A DNA stretch of 64,000 nucleotides from Dolichospermum flos-aquae CCAP 1403/13F (GTDB taxonomy: Bacteria > Cyanobacteriota > Cyanobacteriia > Cyanobacteriales > Nostocaceae). The translations under genes and the position numbers were made by a program. The notes under the pieces were generated by a model. That model was given only the letters and a program-made list of their open reading frames with translations. It was not told the origin of the DNA and ran no database searches. Location of the stretch: NCBI RefSeq assembly GCF_012516395.1, contig NZ_CP051206.1:4469334-4533333 (forward strand), given 5' to 3'. Below, piece by piece: positions 1 to 10,689 of the stretch (position 1 is the stretch's first letter; each line of letters starts with the position of its first letter).

Positions 1-106
1 TTCAGCCAAGTTTGACAGCCTGTCGTTTGACTAATGCAACGAAATCAAATGAGAATTAGGGAGGATATTTGCACCGATTCAGACATTGTTGTCGAGAGAA
101 CACCAG

Positions 107-445
107 ATGAAAAAGATTGTCTCAGTATTATTATTAGGCATAGCTATCTTCAACTTTGCCTTCAGTAGTCCTGCTTTGGCCGCAGACGCAGCCAGTGGAG
201 CTAAAATATTTAGTGCTAATTGTGCTTCTTGTCATGCGGGTGGCAGAAATTTAGTTAATGCTGCCAAAACCCTGAAAAAAGCAGATTTGGAAAAGTACGG
301 TATGTACTCGGCTGAAGCAATTGTTTATCAAGTTACTAATGGTAAAGGTGCTATGCCAGCCTTTAAGGGTCGGTTAAAAGCAGAGCAAATAGAAAATGTA
401 GCTGCTTATGTCCTACAACAAGCTGATAACGGCTGGAAGAAGTAA
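107..445 (+). CDS. petJ: cytochrome c6 precursor
   Basis: Soluble c-type cytochrome of the thylakoid lumen that carries electrons from cytochrome b6f to photosystem I, replacing plastocyanin in low copper. The 112-residue precursor starts at MKKIV (an upstream in-frame ATG at 86 would add seven non-signal-like residues). It has a hydrophobic export signal ending around the ALA of residues 23-25. The mature part has the haem-attachment motif CASCH at residues 39-43 and the axial methionine in GAMPAF (Met83). Mature length of about 87 residues is normal for cytochrome c6. The gene stands alone, with a hairpin just downstream. Paralogues of the c6B/c6C type cannot be excluded by eye, but the [11 protein letters not shown] stretch fits classical PetJ. 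Confidence 0.95.
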   Translation: MKKIVSVLLLGIAIFNFAFSSPALAADAASGAKIFSANCASCHAGGRNLVNAAKTLKKADLEKYGMYSAEAIVYQVTNGKGAMPAFKGRLKAEQIENVAAYVLQQADNGWKK

Positions 446-476
446 ATTTACATCTAATTTGATGGTTTAACAATGT

Positions 477-509
477 GCGGGGCTTTTTGTCCCGCTCAGT
501 CTTTTTATT
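477..509 (+). terminator. probable terminator after petJ
   Basis: GCGGGGC and GTCCCGC form a seven-pair stem (one G-T pair) around a five-T loop, 31 bases after the petJ stop, followed by a short T-rich run. The T run starts several bases after the stem, so efficiency is uncertain. Confidence 0.5.
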
Positions 510-733
510 AGTAATTAGATTTAGTAACCACTGTACAACCAAAAATATCATCAGCATGGTAAATGGCTTTTCTTTAATATCTTAATATTTTCATAAATTC
601 TCCATTCCATGAATAAAATAAATTAATTATTCCCTGCCTAAATAGAAAAATTCATCAAAGCATAGATGTTGTTGATATCATCTTTTAGTGGATTCTAAAT
701 CAAGAAAATAATTATCATAAATAGCCAGAAAAT

Positions 734-2131
734 ATGGAATTTTCAAGTGTCACTATAGAACAGCGCGAAAAAGAAGCTGAAGCATTAAAGACTTTTCTTT
801 TCTTTAGTCTAATTGGTTCATTGGTATTACATATTGGGATACTAGCTTTAGCTATTAACAAATTTTTTCTCAAATTCCCTGAAGTTAGAGAAGAACCCAT
901 TGAAGTGACAATTCTGGAAACAATACCCCAGGAAGTAAACCAACTACCAGTAGAGATAAAATCCCTAGCAAAAACAAATTCCGGTGGTGGTGGAAATAAA
1001 GGTGGCGGAATTTCTACACCAACAAAAACAGCCCTGAATATGATTAAGTCTTCTGTCGCACCCATAACCAAACAGGCTCAACTAAAAATCACTACTAACC
1101 TTATCAGTAAACAATCCCAAACACTTACAAATCGTGAACCAGCGAAAATATTAACTCCTGTACAAACTAACCCAATAGAAAACACAACTCCTGAACCTGC
1201 GACAACACCACCCCCAGTAGAAACAAAACCAATACAAAAATTAGATGAAAACGCAAATACCCTAGCGTCTACTCAACCCCAAGTGCAGACAAAACCCACA
1301 AAAATCACACCATTAAAGTCAGAAACTCAACCTAATGCTAGTTCCAACAATATCCCTAGCAACTCCACCGCTTCCACACAGTTACCGCAGAATAAAAATA
1401 TTTTAGGCAATTTAGGCGATCGCTCAAGAAATAGTTTAGGTACTGGAAACGGTACTGGTGTTGGTAATGGAATTGGAAATAGTACAGGTAATGGTACTGG
1501 TTCAGGTACTGGTGTTGGTAATGGAATTGGAAATAGTACAGGTAATGAAAGTGGGAATAAACCAAAATCAGAAAATACACCAATAGCTACCGCACCGAAA
1601 CCTCCCATAGAAAACAGTTCTAAACTGAATCGTGCGGATTGTATCCAGTGTCAAATTAAGTACCCAGATAGAGCCAGACAGCGTGGCATAGAAGGAAATG
1701 CAGAAGTTGCTATTGATACTGATAGCCAGGGTAATGTTACGCGAGTTCGGTTAGTCCGTTCCAGTGGTGATAGCGAACTAGATCAAGCCGCTCAACAAGC
1801 TGCACAAGAGTGGAAATTAACACCCACAGCAGAGGGAAGAGAAGGGGTAAGAGCCTCAGTTAACTTTGCCATTAAAGGATCACAGCGTCACCGTAAACTT
1901 CAAGAACGGCAAATACAAAAACAAAGAGCAACCACCAAAAAAAACCCTGAAAAAGCGACTTCTACCTCTACTCCTATCGAATCTCCTCAATATAATCAAC
2001 AAAAAATAACTCCTATTATTACTGATATTCCCTCCGAAAATACAACTAAACAGAGAGAAGAATCTGCACCTTCTGAGAGTCAACAGATATCACCACCAGC
2101 ATCTGCAACTACATCACCTACTGAGTCTTAG
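734..2131 (+). CDS. TonB-family energy transducer-like protein
   Basis: A 465-residue protein built like TonB: short cytoplasmic N-terminus, one membrane segment (about residues 24-46), a long Pro/Thr/Asn/Gly-rich periplasmic linker, and a TonB C-terminal domain at about residues 305-383 (YPDRARQRGIEG, then a DSELDQAA...EWKLTP core). TonB proteins transmit proton-motive force from ExbB/ExbD to outer-membrane siderophore or cobalamin receptors. No exbBD or receptor gene is nearby. An unusual Lys/Thr/Ser-rich tail of about 80 residues follows the TonB domain, whereas classical TonB ends with that domain. The linker contains an internal tandem repeat (see 1451-1547). Family assignment is secure; substrate is unknown. 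Confidence 0.85.
   Translation: MEFSSVTIEQREKEAEALKTFLFFSLIGSLVLHIGILALAINKFFLKFPEVREEPIEVTILETIPQEVNQLPVEIKSLAKTNSGGGGNKGGGISTPTKTALNMIKSSVAPITKQAQLKITTNLISKQSQTLTNREPAKILTPVQTNPIENTTPEPATTPPPVETKPIQKLDENANTLASTQPQVQTKPTKITPLKSETQPNASSNNIPSNSTASTQLPQNKNILGNLGDRSRNSLGTGNGTGVGNGIGNSTGNGTGSGTGVGNGIGNSTGNESGNKPKSENTPIATAPKPPIENSSKLNRADCIQCQIKYPDRARQRGIEGNAEVAIDTDSQGNVTRVRLVRSSGDSELDQAAQQAAQEWKLTPTAEGREGVRASVNFAIKGSQRHRKLQERQIQKQRATTKKNPEKATSTSTPIESPQYNQQKITPIITDIPSENTTKQREESAPSESQQISPPASATTSPTES
1451..1547 (+). repeat. 54-bp in-frame tandem repeat in TonB linker
   Basis: The block starting ggtactggtgttggtaatgg at 1451 recurs at 1505 with a 54-bp period; the second copy matches for about 43 bases. 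It encodes a Gly/Asn/Thr-rich 18-residue unit (GTGVGNGIGNSTGN core), so copy-number change alters linker length without a frameshift. Confidence 0.85.
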
Positions 2132-2307
2132 AGGATGTATCTCAAGAAAATTTGATAGCAAATTTGTTTCTACAAGAATCAATAGGAAATCGGTAGATCT
2201 TCAAAGTATAGATATGGTAGGGATGGGAGGGATAATTCATGAATTACCCCATCTGACTAGAATGTAGGGTGGACAATGCCAACCATCATGTTAAATTAAT
2301 AGATCTG

Positions 2308-2445
2308 TTAATCTTCGTGATCATCAAAGGGATCATCTAATTCCTGGCTTGGGGGTCCAAAAGATGTGTAAATTGCCATACCAGTAATAGCAACTAACGC
2401 CGCACAAAAGGAAATTCCAAGCACCGTAGCGGGTTCTAAGTCCAT
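2308..2445 (-). CDS. psbN: photosystem II assembly protein PsbN
   Basis: A 45-codon reading frame on the minus strand encodes MDLEPATVLGISF, a hydrophobic helix and the diagnostic PsbN tail YTSFGPPS followed by the acidic end DDPFDDHED. PsbN is a one-helix thylakoid protein needed for photosystem II assembly. Length is two residues above the usual 43. In many cyanobacteria and chloroplasts psbN lies opposite psbH; I see no psbH in the flanks (2132-2307 and 2446-2659). Confidence 0.9.
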   Translation of the reverse strand: MDLEPATVLGISFCAALVAITGMAIYTSFGPPSQELDDPFDDHED

Positions 2446-2592
2446 AAATTTAGATACATATTATCACAGCGATATTTATAGAATATTACAAAATTTAACT
2501 TATCGCACATTACATAGTTAAAGCATGATCATCTCACCCTCGTAAATTGGCCAAGGTATTGATACTCCGTAAATAATGTTATGCCCAATTTA

Positions 2593-2621
2593 TTGACAAA
2601 ACATTAAAAATATGTTAATAA
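2593..2621 (+). promoter_or_regulatory. sigma70-type promoter for purA
   Basis: TTGACA at 2593-2598 and TAATAA at 2616-2621 are separated by 17 bases and lie 39 bases upstream of the purA start. This is a near-consensus -35/-10 pair. A consensus match only; no start-site data. Confidence 0.6.
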
Positions 2622-2650
2622 TGGATCTTTGTGGAAACTTTACCCTTTAA

Positions 2651-3988
<1,338 letters not shown>

Positions 3989-4073
3989 TCAGTGGTCATT
4001 GGTCAGTGGCAAGATAACTGACAACTGACAACTGACAACTAACAACTCACAACTTAACAACTTAACAACTTAT

Positions 4074-4373
4074 ATGGCAATCACACTCGAATCTAAAACC
4101 CGCCCAGAAGGTAGCAAACCCAGAGCTTTGCGCCGTTCTGGATTAATTCCCGCCAACTTGTATGGTCACAACGGGATTGAATCAATTTCTCTAGTTCTTG
4201 ACGCTAAAGTTGTAGAACGTTTGCTCAAGCAAGTTATTCCTAATAAAACCCAAGTGGAACTCAGCATTGCTGAATTAGAGTGGACTGGTACAACCGTGCT
4301 TCGTGAAGTTCAGATTCACCCAGCCAAAGGCACACCTTACCACATCAGTTTTTTTGCTGGTGCTAAAGGCTAA
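4074..4373 (+). CDS. rplY: 50S ribosomal protein L25 (short form)
   Basis: 5S rRNA-binding ribosomal protein. The 99-residue protein has the L25 signature [18 protein letters not shown], then IPANLYG. It lacks the C-terminal TL5/CTC extension of longer homologues, so it is the short form. It follows purA by 85 bases of STRR-like sequence (repeated acaactgacaact motifs) and is followed by a strong hairpin terminator. Confidence 0.9.
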   Translation: MAITLESKTRPEGSKPRALRRSGLIPANLYGHNGIESISLVLDAKVVERLLKQVIPNKTQVELSIAELEWTGTTVLREVQIHPAKGTPYHISFFAGAKG

Positions 4374-4397
4374 AATTCAGGTAATAATAACGAAGAG

Positions 4398-4422
4398 AAC
4401 CAGGGTTAGCCCTGGTTTTTTT
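4398..4422 (+). terminator. rho-independent terminator after rplY
   Basis: AACCAGGG and CCCTGGTT form a perfect 8-bp stem with loop TTAG, followed directly by a run of T. It lies 24 bases after the rplY stop codon. Confidence 0.9.
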
Positions 4423-4469
4423 GTGGTAAAAAGGCAAGAGTATCAAAATCCCTCTTACCACTAACCACT

Positions 4470-4610
4470 GTACGGGCGAAGCATTTGGAGAACTATTTTT
4501 GGCAATGACCGATAATTTATCTTCCAAATGCTTCGCTGTACGGGCGAAGCATTTGGAGAACTATTTTTGGCAATGACCGATAATTTATCTTCCAAATGCT
4601 TCGCCCCTAC
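4470..4610 (+). repeat. two copies of GGGCGAAGCATTTGGA palindromic element
   Basis: Two adjacent units (4470-4537 and 4538-4610) each begin GTACGGGCGAAGCATTTGGA and end in the reverse complement TCCAAATGCTTCGC. The inner sequence is AT-rich. The same roughly 73-bp unit recurs at 21629, 21718, 31597 and in a five-unit array at 44321. The flanks (ctaaccactg / ctaaccacta) belong to another common repeat. Mobile MITE-like element; no transposase of matching ends is visible here. Confidence 0.9.
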
Positions 4611-4630
4611 TAACCACTAACAACGAACCA

Positions 4631-6169
4631 ATGACACAAACCAATCTCCCAAATTTAATTTCACAAATGTTACAACCAGGATTTTATCCTCATTCTGTAA
4701 CAGAACCAATTCAATTAATTCAAACTCATATTTCCTATGTGATCCTCACAGGAGATTATGCTTACAAACTGAAAAAACCAGCCAACTTTGGTTTTTTAGA
4801 CTTTTCCACCTTAGAAAAACGACAACATTTTTGTCAAGAAGAATTGCGCTTAAATCAACGTGGTGCAGGTGAATTATATTTAGAAGTTCTACCCCTAACT
4901 TTAGTTGGTGAACAATACCATTTAGGGGGAACAGGAGAAGTTGTAGAATATGCAGTAAAGATGCGTCAATTTCCCCAAGAAGCCCTTTTTAGTGAACTTT
5001 TTGCCAGTGGAAATTTGCAAGAAAGTCATTTGGAAGAATTGGGAAGAGTTGTCGCTCAATATCATGCTGAATCAGTCACAAACGATTATATTCGTAGTTT
5101 TGGGGAAGTCTCACAAATACGATTAGCAATTGATGAGAATTATCAGCAAACTCAAAACTATATTGGTAGACCTCAGACACAAGAGCAGTTTGAGGCAACA
5201 AAACAATATACAGATAACTTCTTTGTCCAACATCCAGAACTATTTAAAAGCAGAATTGACAATAACTATATTTGTGAATGTCACGGCGATTTACACCTCA
5301 GAAATATAGCTCTTTGGCATGACAAAATTATGCTATTTGACTGCATAGAATTCAATGAACCTTTCCGGTTTGTGGATGTTATGTATGACGTAGCATTTAC
5401 AGTTATGGATATTGAAGCCAGAGGAAGGAAAGACTTAGGAAATGCCTTTTTAAATGCCTATGTAGAGCAAACTGGAGACTGGGAAGGTTTACAGGTATTA
5501 CCTTTATATTTAAGCCGTCAGGCTTATGTGCGAGCTAAGGTAAATTCCTTTTTATTAGATGATCCTAACATCCCGGCTGCGGTAAAAGAAGAATCTGCAA
5601 AAACCGCATCTGCATATTATCGTCAAGCGTCGGAATATACTAAACCCCAACAGGGAAAACTGATTTTGATGTCGGGTTTATCTGGTGCTGGTAAAAGTAC
5701 CACAGCTAAATATTTAGCCCGAAAACTCAATGCAGTTCATCTCCGTTCTGATGCTGTGCGTAAGCATTTAGCAGGAATTCCCCTCTTAGAAAAAGGTGGG
5801 GATGAAATCTATACACCGGAAATGACGCAAAAAACCTATAGCCGATTGTTAGCATTAGGAATTATACTGGCTAATCAAGGTTGGTCTGTAATTTTAGATG
5901 CCAAATATGATCGTCAGGATTTACGGGAAGCAGCTATTTCTCAAGCTACACAGCATCAATTACCTGTACATATTATCAACTGCACCGCACCGTTAGAAGT
6001 TGTCACAGAACGACTGCTGAACCGCACTGGTGATATTGCTGATGCAACTGCTGATTTATTAGCATCCCAAATCAAGCAATCTGAACCATTTACAAATCAA
6101 GAACAACCTTATATAAGAGTTGTAGATACAACTCAACCGCTAGACACGCAATTATCAGAATTGATTTAA
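4631..6169 (+). CDS. aminoglycoside phosphotransferase-like / P-loop kinase fusion
   Basis: A 512-residue two-domain protein. The N-terminal half is an APH-type kinase fold with the catalytic-loop motif HGDLHLRN near residue 218 and a metal-binding DCIEFNEPFR stretch after it. The C-terminal domain has the Walker A motif GLSGAGKST near residue 349 and resembles small P-loop kinases (gluconate or shikimate kinase-like). This architecture occurs in many bacteria as a bifunctional APH/ATP-binding protein of unknown substrate; a resistance role is not implied. It is flanked by two repeat-rich gaps, so it is probably transcribed alone. Confidence 0.8.
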   Translation: MTQTNLPNLISQMLQPGFYPHSVTEPIQLIQTHISYVILTGDYAYKLKKPANFGFLDFSTLEKRQHFCQEELRLNQRGAGELYLEVLPLTLVGEQYHLGGTGEVVEYAVKMRQFPQEALFSELFASGNLQESHLEELGRVVAQYHAESVTNDYIRSFGEVSQIRLAIDENYQQTQNYIGRPQTQEQFEATKQYTDNFFVQHPELFKSRIDNNYICECHGDLHLRNIALWHDKIMLFDCIEFNEPFRFVDVMYDVAFTVMDIEARGRKDLGNAFLNAYVEQTGDWEGLQVLPLYLSRQAYVRAKVNSFLLDDPNIPAAVKEESAKTASAYYRQASEYTKPQQGKLILMSGLSGAGKSTTAKYLARKLNAVHLRSDAVRKHLAGIPLLEKGGDEIYTPEMTQKTYSRLLALGIILANQGWSVILDAKYDRQDLREAAISQATQHQLPVHIINCTAPLEVVTERLLNRTGDIADATADLLASQIKQSEPFTNQEQPYIRVVDTTQPLDTQLSELI

Positions 6170-6326
6170 TTTTTGTCTAGGAAGTCAGGGTTTACCATTG
6201 CTCGTAAGTGTCAAATTAACGTAAAATTCATAGCCCGTCGGGGAATAAATTCCCTGTCTAGTAGCTCAAGTCATCTAAAGATGACTAAAACAAACCAAAA
6301 ATTTTTAGTGTACGTTAGTACACTTT

Positions 6327-6435
6327 TCTCGTTCCCATACTCTGTATGGGAATGAATTCTAAAAGGCTCTGCCTTTAATAACATTTGAGGCAGAGCCTCC
6401 ATGATAGCATTCCCAGTCAGAGACTGGGAACGAGA
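6327..6435. repeat. 109-bp inverted-repeat element (TCTCGTTCCCA ends)
   Basis: Terminal inverted repeats TCTCGTTCCCA and TGGGAACGAGA enclose three hairpins. The left-end arms read CCCATAC/GTATGGG, while the equivalent right-end arms read CCCAGTC/GACTGGG, so two stem positions changed in a paired manner. The central hairpin uses ggctctgcct/aggcagagcc. A right-half copy lies at 52419-52470. Confidence 0.75.
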
Positions 6436-6467
6436 TATAATTATTCTTTCTCCTGACTCCTAATCTT

Positions 6468-6980
6468 ATGGCACCGAAAAATAATCTGCTAGGCGATATT
6501 TTCTCTTCTTCACCTAACTTTCTTTCTCAACTGTTGTTTGGATTATTCTTATTTATTATCTCCAGCATTGCTCATGCTTCAGTTCCTCTGAGTCTATTCA
6601 TAGCTATTATGGGTGGTGTTACTTTGGGGTGGTTCACATTTGCCAATGATAATAGTTCTGAACCTGCTACTGTCGCATCTAATGATGGTATTGATGCTGG
6701 ATTAAAATATTGGTTGTTTTTTATGATGGGCTGCCTTTTCCTCGGTTATTCAGCCCCTGTGAGTATTGTGTTCGGTGCTATTGCTGGAGTTGGTGGTGGC
6801 TGGATAATTGGTTGGTGGCGCAGTGAAGAAGCGTTACAAACTCAATTATCTGAGGAGATTGTGGAAGAAGAAGAGACAGAACAGCCCAGTGAGAGAAATG
6901 CGAAAAGACGCAAAAGAAAACCTACTAAACGTTTCCGTCGGGAATCTGCAACTTTCAATTTTCGCTTTTGGGAAAAGTAA
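6468..6980 (+). CDS. conserved-type membrane protein, function unknown
   Basis: A 170-residue protein I do not recognise. Hydrophobicity suggests four membrane segments in two pairs (about residues 17-50 and 80-118, the second rich in Gly: AGVGGGWIIGWW). A glutamate-rich stretch and a strongly basic tail (KRRKRKPTKRFRR) follow, presumably cytoplasmic. It starts 18 bases upstream of the YdcF-family gene, so the two are probably co-transcribed. No catalytic motif is visible. Confidence 0.7.
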   Translation: MAPKNNLLGDIFSSSPNFLSQLLFGLFLFIISSIAHASVPLSLFIAIMGGVTLGWFTFANDNSSEPATVASNDGIDAGLKYWLFFMMGCLFLGYSAPVSIVFGAIAGVGGGWIIGWWRSEEALQTQLSEEIVEEEETEQPSERNAKRRKRKPTKRFRRESATFNFRFWEK

Positions 6981-6997
6981 TTAATAATTAACTAATT

Positions 6998-7789
6998 ATG
7001 TTTTTATATTTATCTAAAATCCTACCACTATTTTTTTACCCTTTGGGATTGGCAAGTGTGAGTTTAATAGTGGCTTTAGTAACTTTACGAAAACGTCCCC
7101 GGATTGCGACTATAGCTATTTCTTTATCTTTAGCTTTGTTGCTAATATGTAGTAATGCTTGGGTGGCTAAATCCTTGGTACGCAGCCTAGAATGGCAAAA
7201 TATCCCCGCTACTCAAATCCCCAATGCTGAAGCCATTGTAGTTTTAGGTGGTGCAACTAAATCAGCAACTTGGCCACGGGTGACAGTAGATTTAAGTGAA
7301 GCCGGCGATCGCGTAATTTATGCCGCACAACTTTATTTTCAGAAAAAAGCCCCTATAATTATCCTTAGTGGTGGCCGGATTGATTGGCGCGGTAGTGGTT
7401 CGCCAGAATCAGCAGATATGGCAAATATTCTCACATCTATTGGTGTTCCAGCAACAGCAATTATTCAAGAACCTGATTCTTTCAATACTCATGATAATGC
7501 TGTCAATGTCCGTAAAATTCTTGAAGCTCGCCAAATCAAAAAAGTATTATTAATTACCTCAGCAATACATACGCCGCGATCGCTCAAAATTTTTCACCGT
7601 CAAGGTATGGATGTCATTCCCACACCAACCGATTTTCTTGTTAGTCAAGGTGAATTTCAAGAACTTACCAGCACTCCAAAAGCCGCAATTCTCAATTTAC
7701 TCCCTGATACTGAAAATTTAAACCAATTCACAAGTGCATTAAAAGAATATATTGGTACTTTTATTTATTGGTTACGAGGTTGGTTATAA
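6998..7789 (+). CDS. YdcF family membrane protein (DUF218)
   Basis: A 263-residue protein with two N-terminal membrane helices (about residues 5-52) followed by the DUF218 domain: AIVVLGG at about residue 76, an ILSGGR motif, and ITSAIHTPRSLKIF towards the end. Family members (SanA, YdcF, ElyC) act at the envelope and are linked to peptidoglycan or envelope integrity; the exact reaction is not established. Probably an operon with the upstream membrane protein. Confidence 0.85.
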   Translation: MFLYLSKILPLFFYPLGLASVSLIVALVTLRKRPRIATIAISLSLALLLICSNAWVAKSLVRSLEWQNIPATQIPNAEAIVVLGGATKSATWPRVTVDLSEAGDRVIYAAQLYFQKKAPIIILSGGRIDWRGSGSPESADMANILTSIGVPATAIIQEPDSFNTHDNAVNVRKILEARQIKKVLLITSAIHTPRSLKIFHRQGMDVIPTPTDFLVSQGEFQELTSTPKAAILNLLPDTENLNQFTSALKEYIGTFIYWLRGWL

Positions 7790-7860
7790 TAATTCATGAA
7801 ATCAGAATTAATATTCCCAAGTATAATCAAATTAAGTTTAAATAACAAGGAGTGGAAAAG

Positions 7861-8517
7861 ATGTTGTTAGAATTAAAGCGCATCCATGTACCACCAGGAC
7901 AAACAGTAATATTGCAAGATGTCACCTGGACAGAATTAGAAACTATTCTTGAAGAATTAGGAGAACATCGTGCAGCGCGAATTGCTTATGACAAAGGAAT
8001 ATTAGAAATTATGGCACCATTACCAGAACATGAAGACGATAAAGAAATTATTAGTGATTTAGTTAAGGCTTTATTGGAAGAATTAGACATTGAATTTAGA
8101 TGTCTTGGTTCTACCACATTTAAAAATCAATTTATGGAAAAAGGGATAGAACCTGATCAATGTTTTTATATTAAAAATGAAGCTTTAATTCGAGGAAAAA
8201 AGCGATTAGATCTAACAATAGATCCTCCACCAGATTTAGCCTTAGAAATTGATATTACTTCCCGCACTCATGCAAATATTTATCAAGCCTTAAAAGTTCC
8301 AGAATTATGGCGTTTTGAGAATAGTAATTTAAGAATAAATATCTTACAAGATGGGAATTATCTAGAATCTCAGTCAAGTTTAAATTTTCCTAATTTACCT
8401 TTAATTGCAGTAATTCCCCAATATCTTCAACAAAGTAAAACCGCAGGGAGAAATGCGACACTTAAAGCCTTTAGAAATTGGGTAAAACAGCAACAGTTAT
8501 CCTCTGAGTCTAAATAA
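7861..8517 (+). CDS. Uma2-family putative endonuclease (DUF820)
   Basis: Uma2/DUF820 proteins have a PD-(D/E)XK nuclease fold, are very numerous in cyanobacteria, and have no settled function. The 219-residue protein shows the family core (PLPEHEDDKEIISDLVKAL, then PPPDLALEID as the acidic strand pair). ATG 7861 is preferred over GTG 7852, since AAGGAG at 7846-7851 is well spaced only for the ATG. The next Uma2 gene follows with no gap (stop 8517, ATG 8518), so the two form a tandem operon. Confidence 0.85.
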   Translation: MLLELKRIHVPPGQTVILQDVTWTELETILEELGEHRAARIAYDKGILEIMAPLPEHEDDKEIISDLVKALLEELDIEFRCLGSTTFKNQFMEKGIEPDQCFYIKNEALIRGKKRLDLTIDPPPDLALEIDITSRTHANIYQALKVPELWRFENSNLRINILQDGNYLESQSSLNFPNLPLIAVIPQYLQQSKTAGRNATLKAFRNWVKQQQLSSESK

Positions 8518-9084
8518 ATGACAACAACATTTCTGGCAAAAATCATTACCATAGAAGAATTCTTAAAACTGGGTTTTATTGATGAGTCACCACCATGGGA
8601 ATATATTAACACAGAAGCAATTCAAAAACCTATGGGCGGAGGTAAACACAGTTTATTACAAAAAAGATTAGTTGCAGTAATTGACACAGCAACAAGTGAT
8701 TATGAAGCATTTCCAGAACTGCGGTGTAGCTGTGGTAATCGTTCCGTAGTTCCTGATATTGCAGTTATTGATAATAATCAAATACCATTAGATGAAAGCG
8801 GTGATATTATTAGCAGTGGGATTAATTTTGCACCAGATTGGGTAATTGAAATTCTGTCACCGGCTCAAAGTCAAACCAAGGTAACTGGCAATATTTTACA
8901 TTGTATTAAACATGGTACTAAACTTGGATGGTTACTTGATCCAAATGAGCGTTCAATTTTAGTTTATCAGCCTCATAGTTTACCAGATTTATTAACTGGA
9001 ACAGATATATTACCAGTTTTAGAAGGGGTAAATTTAACAATCACAGTTGAGGAAGTATTTGGTTGGTTGCAAAGGAAAAAGTGA
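8518..9084 (+). CDS. Uma2-family putative endonuclease (DUF820)
   Basis: Second Uma2/DUF820 protein, 188 residues, directly abutting the first. Core motifs seen: SVVPDIAVIDN (first acidic strand) and PDWVIEILSP (second acidic strand), then TKVTGNILHCI. It belongs to a different subgroup from its neighbour, so this is not a simple tandem duplication. Its 3' end (ttgaggaagtatttggttgg... to the stop) recurs as a loose fragment at 11287-11324. Confidence 0.85.
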   Translation: MTTTFLAKIITIEEFLKLGFIDESPPWEYINTEAIQKPMGGGKHSLLQKRLVAVIDTATSDYEAFPELRCSCGNRSVVPDIAVIDNNQIPLDESGDIISSGINFAPDWVIEILSPAQSQTKVTGNILHCIKHGTKLGWLLDPNERSILVYQPHSLPDLLTGTDILPVLEGVNLTITVEEVFGWLQRKK

Positions 9085-9089
9085 TATAT

Positions 9090-9470
9090 TTAACCCTCAA
9101 AAATAACTTGATTATTCAACCAAACAACTAAATCAGCTTTACTGGTAAAATCTAACAACGCTAAACCTAAGTTCTCCAAATCTTCCACAGACAACTTATT
9201 AATTTTTACTTGTAAATCCTGACTAAATGCACCTATACGCCGTTCAAGTAGACGCATTAGACATCTCCGAGAATTAAATGTGCATGACCTGAAACCCTTG
9301 TAGATACGTTCCATGGAACGTATCTACAATCTTTTTCGGAGATGTCTATTACAAAATTGAAAATTACCTCATAACGAACTTCTTGATAATATCTGGTATT
9401 TTTTAAATCACTAATACTAAACATTCTTGCTAACTCCTGGGAACTGAGACGGGGTAATTTACAGGGCAAG
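9090..9470 (-). pseudogene. remnant of Rpn/DUF4351 nuclease C-terminus, broken by MITE
   Basis: The minus strand encodes the C-terminal third of a DUF4351-containing, Rpn-type PD-(D/E)XK protein. The readable parts are PRLSSQELARMFSISDLKN and INKLSVEDLENLGLALLDF. The next copy at 9600-10435 carries the same segments at high identity. The remnant has lost its N-terminal half and is interrupted at 9259-9347 by an 89-bp palindromic element. It represents a partial tandem duplication followed by decay, not a working gene. Confidence 0.8.
9259..9347. repeat. 89-bp palindromic MITE-like element
   Basis: Ends are AGACATCTCCGAG and TCGGAGATGTCT. The centre has a perfect hairpin (GTAGATACGTTCC with its complement). 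Both flanks read ATT, a possible 3-bp target duplication. A second 89-bp copy lies at 50087-50175 with GTAGAGACGTTCC in the stem and matching change on the other arm. The element sits inside the DUF4351 remnant. Confidence 0.85.
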
Positions 9471-9599
9471 CGCATCTTATTTTTAGAATGCTTACTGGAC
9501 AAAGGTTTTGACGATTGTTAATTTTTGTAACTAAAGGTTGAAACCCTTGCTGGGCATGGATTACAGAATTTAGGTGCGTTTGCCCTGGGGTAATTTAGT

Positions 9600-10435
9600 T
9601 TAACCATCTGCAATATTTTGATTATTCAACCAAGTAACCAAATCAGCTTTACTGGTAAAATCAAACAAAGCTAAACCTAAATTCTCCAAATCTTCCACAG
9701 ATAACTTATTGATTTTTACTTGTAAATCCTGACTAACTCCACCTATACGCCGTTCAATTATACGCATAGTGTAATTTAAAGCCTCCTCATAACGGACTTC
9801 TTGATAATATCTGGTATTTTTTAAATCACTAATACTAAACATTCTTGCTAACTCCTGGGGACTGAGACGGGGTAATTTATAGGAAATAATGGTCTGGATT
9901 AAATCTAACAAATTTTTCTGCAATCTTTCATCCGGTAAATCTGATCTTGCTTGTGATAATAAATTTCTCGCTAAAGCTGGAACTTCTTTTTCTTTCTCCA
10001 CCACTAACTTAATAATACCTAATCCCAAGGATGTTTGTATATCCACCAGTTCATCCAAATATAACCGAGTTACCAAAGGACTTTCTAGCAAATAGCGATA
10101 GGGTTCTATTTCTGTGGGTTCTATACTACGTTTAGCAAATAAAACCACAGCTTGCCAGGGTGTAGTAGAAGCATAGAGATGTAAATAAAGAAAAATCTCT
10201 GAAAAAAAGCGAGAATAAAAATCCTCATCTCTTTGAAATTGTACCTCTACAAAATAAATAGGTATTTTTTCTTGATTATTTGTAGGTAGAAATACACCAT
10301 CAATTCTAAACGCTGTTTGTTTTAGTTCTACAGAGGCAAAATCATAAGCATTTGCTTCACTAGGGGGTAAATTAATTCAAAAAAAGATTGCGGTAAGGTT
10401 TGAAAAATGCGATAAAAAATAGAATCGGTTTTCAT
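9600..10435 (-). pseudogene. Rpn-family putative nuclease/transposase, frameshifted
   Basis: Rpn-type proteins (PD-(D/E)XK recombination-promoting nucleases, often with a DUF4351 C-terminus) are abundant in cyanobacteria. The start is at MKTDSIFYRIFQTLPQSFFELI (10435 downwards). The frame then shifts near 10376, where the minus strand reads gaattaatttaccccc, as if one or four bases were lost. The other frame continues with LPPSEANAYDFASVE, FRIDGVFLP, PIYFVEVQFQRDEDF and the long C-terminal part to the stop at 9600. The catalytic D and ExQ residues are therefore intact but out of frame with the N-terminus. A sequencing error is possible. Confidence 0.75.
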
Positions 10436-10651
10436 GGATATTGCTATTAAATATTTTTGTAAATGTTGAGTTAAGAGGAACTATCAAACATGATACAATA
10501 GTAATCATGGAAAATATCATATTAACTTCAACACACTAACATTTAAACGAGGATGATTAATGGTCAAACCCTATACTGATGAGAATTTTCTTCAATTATC
10601 TGGAAAGTTTTAATTAACTAAAGATTGCATTCTGAAATTAACTTGAAGTAG

Positions 10652-10660
10652 TGATATAAT
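10652..10660 (+). promoter_or_regulatory. extended -10 promoter of toxin-antitoxin pair
   Basis: TGATATAAT is an extended -10 element (TGnTATAAT) 29 bases upstream of the antitoxin start. No good -35 hexamer is visible. Such promoters are usually repressed by the antitoxin, but no operator was identified by eye. Confidence 0.45.
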
Positions 10661-10689
10661 GATATACAGGAATTATTGAAAACCAAAAT

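Noticed and set aside
1327-1608. Two long minus-strand frames opposite the TonB linker
   Set aside because: They arise from the 54-bp repeat and read as low-complexity Pro/Leu or Tyr/His runs; the plus-strand gene explains the region.
6173-6355. 60-codon frame after the APH/kinase gene
   Set aside because: Random-looking protein running into the TCTCGTTCCCA repeat; no ribosome site.
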